Assembly: GCA_008638375.1 (NCBI GenBank)
Contig: CM018032.1
Span: 50,304,501-50,368,500, forward strand
Reading direction: 5' to 3'
Length of the DNA: 64,000 nt
DNA from: Nyssa sinensis
Lineage: Eukaryota > Streptophyta > Magnoliopsida > Cornales > Nyssaceae
A program made the position numbers and the translations under genes. The notes under the pieces were generated by a model, which made no database searches, was not told the origin of the DNA, and saw nothing but the letters and a program-made list of their open reading frames with translations. Below, one piece after another: positions 56,864 through 64,000 of this stretch. Numbering within the stretch: the first letter of the stretch is position 1; each line of letters opens with the position of its first letter.

Positions 56864-57828
56864 ATGTAATAGAGGGGTTGTGGTAGGGAAGTAAAGGTTG
56901 GGAAGGCTTTTTCCTATAAATATTGTGTGCGCCTTTTGTTTTGCAATCTCTGTAAGCCTTTTGTGCGTGTGTGTGTTTATTGGCTGACTAAGGGTGTGTC
57001 TTAGTGCCATCACAAGGCAGAAAATTCAGATTCGAATTGTGACCTTGTGACACCATCCCAGGTCCATGTCTGATGCAACTCTTGCTTACTTTCTAGCCTA
57101 CCTTCCCCCATTTCTTCCCCACTCATGCCCCTCTGATCTGGTTTTGCCGTCAACATCTCTTCGATCAACTCCTCTTACAAATTTTGCCCCATCCTTCTTC
57201 GTCTACTGGGTTCTCAAAGCACGCCTAACACACCTATGTTCCTTTCCCCTTGAAGACTGTCTTCATTATAGTTGTCCCCTTCTCTACACCCTCCTGTGCT
57301 TCTGTATGAGCCATAAACTGGGCCCCTCAATAGTCCTCCATCATCTGGGCTCTTAACTTTTGGACCCGGATTCTTGAGATTGGCTAACTGGCTAAGCTTT
57401 TCACTTGATCCTGCCCATTAGGCTTGTCCAATAGCGCAAATTGATTCTGGAAATGCAACACATGACCTATGGCCTATATCCAGCGGGCTTCTTGCTCCTT
57501 TGATCCAGTCCATTCCCCATATCATTTTGTTCCTCGGCTCAATATGTATTACCCTTATAATACCTACGCACCGGCCCCACCTACCTGGCCCAAACTTAAA
57601 TTCACCCATGTTCACATCACGTGCTCCCCACCCTCCATTTTTAAAATTTGAATTCAAATCTTTCTCTGCCACGTTGCTCTTATCATATAATATTGCGTTA
57701 GCCCCTGTTCTGCCATGTGGTGTCTATTCAGGATCCTTCATCTCCCTTTCATCACGCGCACCTCGTGCGTGTAGAATTCACCCCTACAATCATTGCCTCT
57801 ACGTGTCCTTGTCTTGCATCGACAACGT

Positions 57829-58134
57829 AGGTTCCATCTCCGGTGGCCTCCATTCAGCTGATGGTCCCCACTCCACCTATACAGGTATTTTGAAGCACCT
57901 CAATCCCACCACTAAGCTCGCCACTCGAGGGATGTTCTTCGTTCAGGTTCTAACAAGAACCCTGGCTTATCCCTTGATCCTGCCCATTAGGCATAGGTTC
58001 CATCTCCGGCAGCCTCCATTCAACTGATGGCCCCCACTCCACCTATACAGGTATTTTGAAGCACCACAATCCCACCACTAAGCTCACCACTCGAGGGATG
58101 TTCTTCGTTCAGGTTCTAACAAGAACCCTTACCC
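57829..58134. repeat. 166-bp tandem duplication in LINE E
   Basis: AGGTTCCATCTCCGG starts at 57829 and again at 57995; both units continue with TATACAGGTATTTTGAAGCA and CGAGGGATGTTCTTCGTTCA. The copies are almost identical, so the duplication is recent relative to the LINE. Confidence 0.85.
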
Positions 58135-58245
58135 ACTGGAACTGTTGCCTGCATCATCAGCATTGCTCGTCCACCTACGGAAAGCCACCACAATGATTGC
58201 CCAAAACTTCAAACATCGTCTTACACCACAAAAATACTGGCACCC

Positions 58246-58705
58246 TGATGCAGCCTGCTATGAGGAGACTGGAGTTAATAGTTCCTTATGGTTAGCTTAA
58301 CAACCGGCCAATAAAATAGCTTCACAACCAAGCAAGAGAATGAGAAAGAAAGTAAATTTGAAGGAGAAGCAAGGAGGAGAAAATAGCCAGGAAGTGCCTG
58401 GTAGAAATACTGCAGCAGCAGAATACTTCTTATATTAATAAGATTGATCCAAAAAAAGTGTCTACCCTAAAAACCTTCAGTACCTTTTATAGGTTGCTGG
58501 AAAGGCACAGTATATGGCCATTGGATCTTTTTAATCTCAACCTTACAAGTGTTAAAACAAATAGAGCACATACTTAACTAGACCATAACAACTATCTATA
58601 AAACAACTTAAAATAAGAAAAGTTAACATAGAGTAGTGCTGCATGGAGCTTCATGGACATGCAACAGCCAACAATTAATAAACGGATTACTCCTGGGCTG
58701 CATCA
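58246..58705 (-). repeat. Gypsy 2 3' LTR (left)
   Basis: 460 bp, TGATGCAGCC to GGCTGCATCA. It has the 7-bp segment GCTTCAC (near 58320) missing from the right copy. Confidence 0.95.
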
Positions 58706-59590
58706 GTCTCCCCAGGTTCAGAAAAACTCGACCTCGAGTTGTTTGCTTCTTCTATCGTAATGCCCATATATGGCACCAAGTGTTTGACATTGAAGACATC
58801 TGAGATGTTGATATGGCTTGGCAACTTCAGCTTGTATGCGTTGTCATTGATTTTCTTTAATATCTTGCATGGACCAATTTTCCGATCTCTCATCTTGTAA
58901 TTCACCCCAGCCGGAACTCTATCGTTGGTCAAAACAGCCCAAACATAGTCACCAACTTCCAACACAACTCTCCGACGATGCACATCCGCTGCGGCTTTGT
59001 ACTTGGCATTGTTGGCTTCAAGATGTTTATGCACAAGCTCATGGGCATGCTTCATGTGCTCTGCAATTTCTTCAGCGTTCAAATTAACTTTCTTCAAGTT
59101 TGGGATGGGAACTAAGTCCACTATGCTGTTAGGATTGTATCCGTACACAGCTTCAAAAGGACTCTGCTGTGTTGTGTGATTCTTTGAGCTGTTATAAGAA
59201 AATTCGGCAAGTGGCAGTACTGTATCCCATTGTTTCGGCTTATCCCCAGCCATACATCTTAGCAAATTGCCCAAACTTCGATTAACAACTTCGGTTTGAC
59301 CGTCGGTTTGAGGATGAACAGAAGTGTTGAAATCTAAAGTTGTTCCAATCTTCTTCCATAAAGTCCTCCAAAAATGTCCAAGAAACTTAGTATCACAATC
59401 CGAAATAATAGAGCGAGGAACACCATGCAATCTGTAGATCTCTTTACAGAATAGATTATCAATATTAGAGGCATCCATTGTCTTCTTACAGGCAACAAAG
59501 TGAACCATCTTTGAGAACCCATCCACGACAACCATGGTAGAATCCATTCTTCTTTGAGTAGGAGGAAGACCAAGCACAAAATCCATGCTA
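58690..59590 (-). pseudogene. Gypsy 2 integrase core and C-terminus
   Basis: An open frame of about 299 residues begins MDFVLGLPPTQRRMDSTMVV (first catalytic Asp). It continues IISDCDTKFLGHFWRTLW (second Asp; the usual SDRDTKF Arg is Cys), QTDGQTEVVNRSLGN (catalytic Glu), FSYNSSKNHTTQQSPFEAVY, GDYVWAV and ILKKINDNAYKLKLP, ending in SDVFNVKHLVPY. No chromodomain follows. This piece is intact, but the upstream zinc-binding part is broken, so integrase as a whole is not. Confidence 0.9.
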
Positions 59591-60001
59591 ATTGCAGTCC
59601 ATGGAGAATTAGGAATTGGAAGTGGTGTGTATAATCCTGCATTAGTAGATCCACTCTTTGCTCTTTGACAAACATTGCACCTTTCTACATATATCTTGTG
59701 ACATCCTGTTTCATTCTAGGCCAAAAGAAGCATTCAGCCACTGAAGCTAAGCTCTTATTGCATCCAAAATGGCCCAAGCCATGTTGCTCCACGATGATCT
59801 TTTCTCGTAGATAGCAATCTGGAGTGCGAAGTTGATGGCCCTTGAAGAGGTATCCATCATGGCAATGGAAATCACTCCGCTGTTCAGATCTGATATTATG
59901 TTATATAGGCCCAAAATACTGATCAGCAGCATATAAATCTCTAAAAGAATCAAATCCCAACACCTCAACCTGCATAGTGGTGAGTAGGGAAACTCGACGA
60001 C
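59591..60001 (-). pseudogene. Gypsy 2 integrase N-terminal (zinc-binding) region, broken
   Basis: Short frames carry FKGHQLRTPDCYLREKIIVE, QHGLGHFGCNKSLA and ECFFWPRMKQDVT, the H2C2 zinc-binding region of Ty3 integrases. Several stops and shifts separate it from RNase H and from the core. Confidence 0.75.
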
Positions 60002-61295
60002 TCAAAGCATGTGTACTCCGGCCTTATGCTTTAAAGAAAAGGTGAACTGCTGCAAGAAGCTCACCCATTTTGCATGTATTTGGTTGAGCTTATGTTGGCC
60101 GTTGATGTGTTTAAGTGCTTCGTGGTCAGAATAGAGAATGAGTTCTCTATGCAACAAATAGTGGGACCAGTGCCTTAATGCTCGCACAATGGCATAGAAC
60201 TCAACATCATAAGTTGAATACCGCAGTCGAGAGCCACTTAATTTCTCGCTGTAAAATGCTACAGGTAGATTCTCTTGACTAAGGACAGCCCCTATGCCAA
60301 CTTTGGAATCATCGCAGTCCACTTCAAAGACCCTTTCAAAATCAGGTAGTACAAGGATAGGAGCCTCGGTAATCTTTTTCTTTATAAGCTCAAAGCTGTC
60401 CTTTGTATCTTTTATCCATAGAAATCCGCTTTTCTTTAAAAAATCTGTTATCGGGGCGACAATTATACTGAAATTTTGAATGAATCTGCGATAGAATGTT
60501 GCCAACCCAAGGAAACTTCGTACCCCGTGGATTGTGGAGGGAGTTGGCCATTCGTGGATTGCCTTTACCTTTTCCATATCCATCAAAATTCCATCTGCAG
60601 AAACCACTAACCCCAGGAATACCAATCTGTCCGTAGCAAAGCTGCACTTCTTAAGGTTTGCATATAACTTCTCTTTGCATAAAACACCAAGGACCTCAGA
60701 CAAATGCTGCAAATGTTCATCCATAGACTTGTTGTACACAGGGATATCATCAAAATATACCACCACACAATGCCCAAGGAATGGTTTAAGCACTTCGTTC
60801 ATGACTCGCATAAATATGCTAGGTGCGTTGGACAACCAGAAGGGCATGACCAACCATTCATAAAGACCCTCTCGCGTCTTAAAAGCTGTCTTCCACTCAT
60901 CTCCGGGACGGATACGGAGTTGATGATAGCCACTCTTCAAATCAATCTTTGAAAAAATCCTTGATCCAGCCAACATGTCTAACATGTCATCTAGGTGAGG
61001 TATTGGAAAGTGGTACTTCACAGTGATTTTGTTTATGGCCCTACTATCAACACACATAACGCCAGGAACCACCCTTCTTAGGTGTAAGTAATGCGGGTAC
61101 AACACATGGACTCTTGCTCTCCCTCACATGCCCCTTCTCCAACAACTCCTTGACTTGACGGTTTAACTCTTCATGCGCCCTAGGACGCATCCTATAAGCT
61201 GCCTTATTTGGTAAACTAGAGCCAGGAATAAGGTCAATACAATGTTGAATGTCCCTTAATGGTGGCAATCCCGGTGGAAGCTCATCCGGAAACAC
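60002..61295 (-). pseudogene. Gypsy 2 reverse transcriptase and RNase H
   Basis: The N-terminal frame (61295-61047) has FPDELPPGLPPLRDIQHCID and [15 protein letters not shown]. After a frameshift it continues [79 protein letters not shown] (catalytic YFDD intact), [19 protein letters not shown], then RNase H with [16 protein letters not shown] and [18 protein letters not shown] replaces the usual MPFG. RT and RNase H are otherwise well kept. Confidence 0.9.
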
Positions 61296-61902
61296 ATCTA
61301 TAAATTTTCTCAGTCAAAGGTTCTACAACTTGTGGTACCGAACTACCAGGAATTACTTCCTTCTCCACCAAAGCATAAATTAACCCACACTCTCAAGACT
61401 CTTGCACAAACATTGCCATTGAAAGACAGTTGGCATCCCCTCGAGACTTAAGGTTTGTCTCATGTTTCTCCTTCATTGGACCCAAATTTATCTTCACCTT
61501 ATCCTTCCAAAATGAATAAACATTCGTTTTCCCATGGTGAATGGTAGCTCTATCATATTGCCATGGCCTTCCCAATAAAATATGGCATACATCCATTGCA
61601 ACAACATCACACTTAACACTATCATGATATTTGCTCCCAATGGAGAAAGAAACAATGCATCGTTGAGAAACGGTTACCTCATTGCTCTTTTTAAACTTGT
61701 ATGACTTTGGATGTGCTTCGGTAGGCAGTTTGAGTTTGTCCACGGCTTCTTGAGAAACAACATTTTCACAACTCCCACTATCAATTATCAACTGGCACAC
61801 TTTTCCTGCAATGGTACAGGTTGTATGGAAGATATTAGTTCGCTGCCAATCTTGCTCCCCTTGCTTCTTTGGCAGCAACAAACTCTTACGAAGAACAAGA
61901 GC
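61296..61902 (-). pseudogene. Gypsy 2 protease
   Basis: It contains VCQLIIDSGSCENVVSQEAV with the aspartic-protease active site DSGS, then VAMDVCHILLGRPWQYD. The frame is the same as gag, separated only by a TAA at 61903-61905, and is closed by a TGA near 61393, after which similarity to the protease-RT linker continues (ECGLIYALVEKE). Both stops look like point mutations. Confidence 0.85.
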
Positions 61903-63090
61903 TTAGCCATATAAAATATCTTCTTCTTCTATTTCATCAATCCCTTCATCATATACTGGTTGTATTTCAAGCTCAGCTCCAGATTCTGGTTCTTCTTCAA
62001 CTAGCAATTGCCTTCCTGAGTCAAAGCGGCCAGTTGAAGCCTTGCGGCAATCAGCTGAAGTATGTCCAGGCTTTCCACACTTGTAACACCTTGAACCAAC
62101 ACCATACCTACGTTGTTGTTGTGTTGTTCCAGCTCCAGTAAATCTATTTGCAGGTGGTGTATTTTGTGCTTGGGAGGTTCTAAAGGTCATGTTGTGTTGG
62201 TCACTCCTTTGGGCATTTTGTCGAACACCTTGTGTACCTTGATCAGACCTTTGACTTGCACGCTGCCTGTTGTCATGAGCATTTCCAGCATGAAAACTAC
62301 TTCGTTTCTGCAACTTTTCAGCAGCCAGTGCTAGCTGATGTGCCTCAGAAATTGTCCAGATGGCATGGAGACTCAAGGCATTTTGTCTAATGGGTTGTAA
62401 GCCACTAATAAAGCGTGCAACCAGCTGCTCATCACTCTCAGAGATATCATTTCCAGCCAAAAGCTGGTAGAATTCCTCAGTATATTCCTCAATGGACTTG
62501 TTCCCTTGTCTCAAATTGTGAAGTCGCTGGTACATGGTCTGGACATAGTTGTGAGGAAGAAATTCTGCTCTAAGCTTCTTCTTCATCTTCTCCCAATCAT
62601 TTATCTTTGGCTTGCCTTGTCGTTGTCGCATTATCTTCATTTGTTCCCACCAAGCTGAAGCTCTACCTCTTAACTGAATAACAACCAACTTTACTTTCTT
62701 GTCATTTGGAATCTCTTTGAAATCTAAGATCCTTTCAACTGTATTTAACCAATCAACAAAACCTTCAACTTGAAGAGTTCCCCAAAATTCAGGAATCTCC
62801 ACCTTTTGTTTCCTTTCCCATCTTCTATCATCCCTCACAACCTGCTGCCTAGGCTGGGCTTGGTTGTGGAATGGATTTTTAAAGAAATCTTCCGTATCAA
62901 ATGTGTCATCTTCTTGGGTTGGAGCCTCGAGTTGTGCTAACCTATGAGTTAGCATCACAACTTGTCTCCTCAATCGTTCTATCTCACCTCTGTTTTCATT
63001 TGGAGCTGGAACTGCAGCACCATGTGGTCCTCTTCTTCTAGGAGGTATTCCATCGAACAGGTGATAGGGAAAGACCTGCTCTGATACCAA
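61903..63090 (-). pseudogene. Gypsy 2 gag
   Basis: A 395-residue frame carries the retrotransposon gag domain (GFVDWLNTVERILDFKEIPN, LRGRASAWWEQM, YNQ-like LHNLRQGNKSIEEYTEEFYQ, RFISGLQPIRQNALSL) and a CCHC zinc knuckle CYKCGKPGHTSADC. Family gags usually begin MPPRR; here the matching codon is ATA (IPPRRRG, ATA at 63048-63046), so the start codon seems lost. It is otherwise uninterrupted up to the TAA before protease. Confidence 0.88.
63078..63089 (-). promoter_or_regulatory. Gypsy 2 primer-binding site (tRNA-iMet)
   Basis: On the minus strand TGGTATCAGAGC lies two bases inside the 5' LTR. It is complementary to the 3' end of initiator methionine tRNA, the usual primer of this class. Confidence 0.92.
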
Positions 63091-63091
63091 C

Positions 63092-63544
63092 TGATGCAGC
63101 CTGCTGTGAGGAGGCTGGAGTTAACAGTTCCTTATGGTTAGCTTAACAACCGGCCAATAAAATAAACCAAGCAAGAGAATGAGAAAGAAAGTAAATTTAA
63201 AGGAGAAGCAAGGTAGAGAAAACAGCCAGGAAGTGTCTGGTAGAAATACTGCAGCAGCAGAATACTTCTTATATTAATAAGATTGATCCAAAAAAAGTGT
63301 CTACCCTAAAAACCTTAAGTACCTTTTATAGGTTGCTGGAAAGGCACAATATATGGCCGTTGGATCTTTTTAATCTCTGCCTTACAATTGTTAAAACAAA
63401 TAGAGCACATACTTAACTAGACCATAACAACTATCTATAAAACAACTTAAAATAAGAAAAGTTAACATAAAGCAGCGCTGCATGGAGCTTCATGGACATG
63501 CAACAGCCAACAATTAATAAATGGATTACTCCTGGGCTGCATCA
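63092..63544 (-). repeat. Gypsy 2 5' LTR (right)
   Basis: 453 bp with the same ends as the left LTR. Confidence 0.95.
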
Positions 63545-63830
63545 CACCCCCTGGAAGCACACCCAAACTTCCAACAGCATTTTCTGAGATCTATGGCAGC
63601 ATCCTGTTGGACTCCACCAGTCCAAATACACAGGTTTTCCTTCAGACCACTGGTTGGTGTGCAAAATCCTCAATGCCTCAGCCTTTGAAGGAAGCTCAAA
63701 TAGATGATAGGCACCATCCATGTCAAAAACCTTCACCCCTGCAGTAACGCCCAATTTTTTATCAACCCATTGCTGCAACTCCATTCTTTCCGGAACCAGT
63801 GAGGTATAATCCCTCACTCACCCTACCAAG
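63545..63830 (-). pseudogene. LINE E ORF1 fragment (DUF4283-like domain)
   Basis: The frame ERMELQQWVDKKLGVTAGVK, GAYHLFELPSKAEALRILHT and PVYLDWWSPTG ends in LEVWVCFQGV at the gypsy border. On the other side (58245 leftwards) the same frame continues PVFLWCKTMFEVLGNHCGGF. This is the ORF1 nucleic-acid-binding domain of plant L1 LINEs. Sequence from 63831 to 64000 is probably more of ORF1 but shows no clear match. Confidence 0.8.
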
Positions 63831-64000
63831 CAGCATTGTAGGAGTGCAATCCTTTCAGAGCAAGACTCCAAGTCAACCTTCAAGACAGTGGCTCATTCCT
63901 TTCAGCACTTTCAGCTGTCCGACCAGCCATTCTCCCATTTCCGCCGCATGCTTGTACGACCTTCTAAACCTGGTTTATTCTACCACCAAAGCTCCACCCA

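Larger units (their letters stand above)
55250..57052. mobile_element. Solo LTR (about 1.1 kb) enlarged by a nested hAT-like element
   Basis: It starts TGATAGCCCC and ends TTGTGACA. The 5-bp target duplication CCATC lies on both sides (55245-55249, 57053-57057). Without the hAT-like insertion at 55939-56600 the LTR is about 1140 bp. It contains an AT microsatellite (56828-56860) and a TATAAATATT box near 56916 that could be its promoter. No internal retrotransposon coding sequence was found, so it is read as a solo LTR inserted in LINE E. Confidence 0.75.
58246..63544 (-). mobile_element. Ty3/gypsy LTR retrotransposon 2, full-length, antisense to MORC
   Basis: This 5299-bp element is complete in structure. 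LTRs lie at 58246-58705 and 63092-63544, both beginning TGATGCAGCC and ending GGCTGCATCA (a perfect 10-bp inverted pair). The 5-bp target duplication CACCC lies at 58241-58245 and 63545-63549. The iMet primer-binding site is at 63089-63078, and the gene order is gag, protease, RT-RNase H, integrase on the minus strand. The LTRs differ at about 17 positions plus a 7-bp indel (roughly 3.7 percent), so it is much younger than gypsy 1. Coding frames are nevertheless broken. Confidence 0.95.
40491..64000 (+). other. MORC intron 6 (incomplete, >23.5 kb)
   Basis: No further MORC exon was found in this stretch. It is filled by gypsy element 1, LINE copies F, D and E, gypsy element 2, a solo LTR and hAT-like insertions. 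The first ~650 bp (40491-41140) hold only a diverged GCCCGTCAAATGGGC palindrome near 40635, a common start of hAT-type MITEs, and T/A tracts. Confidence 0.75.
54276..64000 (-). mobile_element. LINE E: antisense L1-type retrotransposon, interrupted (continues past window)
   Basis: Minus-strand pieces run right to left: ORF1 DUF4283 domain (64000-63545 and 58245-58150), ORF1 C-terminal/spacer sequence (58150-57058 and 55244-54540), then the ORF2 endonuclease start (54524-54290). ORF2 stops after about 80 residues at the junction with LINE D. A gypsy element (58246-63544) and a solo LTR (55250-57052) are inserted in it. Frame similarity across the gypsy insertion proves they are one LINE. Confidence 0.78.

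Noticed and set aside
57500..58027. 175-residue plus-strand open frame
   Set aside because: It is the shadow of antisense LINE E sequence and includes the 166-bp duplication.
40491..64000. Further MORC exons (S5 domain, coiled coil)
   Set aside because: I looked for the conserved block expected after exon 6 on the plus strand and found none; the sequence is accounted for by mobile elements and spacer.

Overview
This is nuclear DNA from a plant, most likely a woody eudicot. The evidence is intron-rich genes, AT-rich spacers with many microsatellites, and plant-type transposons of nearly every class. I cannot name the species from sequence alone. Only two host genes are visible, both on the + strand and both cut by a window edge. 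The first (1-361) is the last two exons of a GH35 beta-galactosidase, covering its C-terminal lectin-like domain. The second is a MORC-family GHKL ATPase of the MORC4/5/7-like type. Its first six coding exons (6505-6754, 19893-19967, 25216-25250, 32820-32898, 33016-33105, 40415-40490) join in phase into about 201 codons that carry all the ATP-binding motifs. The rest of the gene lies beyond 64000.

Almost everything after 6755 is therefore intron of the MORC gene, and most of that is nested transposable elements. Intron 1 (13.1 kb) holds a decayed L1-type LINE (A). It is split by an old hAT-like element, which itself contains two RTE-type LINE fragments, and also by a young hAT-like element. 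Intron 2 (5.2 kb) holds a 4-kb FAR1-type Mutator-like element with an 11-bp target duplication. Intron 3 (7.6 kb) holds a second LINE (B), split by another hAT-like family and by a 302-bp TRIM. It also holds an unclassified 619-bp insertion with 14-bp flanking repeats and a tRNA-derived SINE. Intron 5 (7.3 kb) holds a Tourist-like MITE and a 4.6-kb giant LTR-like element full of tandem repeats. Intron 6 (more than 23.5 kb) holds two antisense Ty3/gypsy elements (41564-48591 and 58246-63544). The first carries two Mutator-like MITEs inserted 30 bp apart. The intron also holds LINE copies in both directions, a solo LTR, and second copies of both hAT-like families.

None of the element ORFs looks intact, so this is an archive of insertions and not a set of active genes. 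Target-site duplications still visible by eye (CACCC, CCATC, AAAGT, GTGTTGGC, ACCTTCTT, CTTTACAG, GTGATGGA, GTTAATGGC, GTTTTAAGATT) fix many element borders exactly. Plant MORC proteins help silence transposons, so the striking feature is a silencing gene whose own introns are packed with their targets. Expressing it presumably requires splicing across long, probably heterochromatic introns. No RNA genes, CRISPR arrays or prokaryote-like operons were seen.
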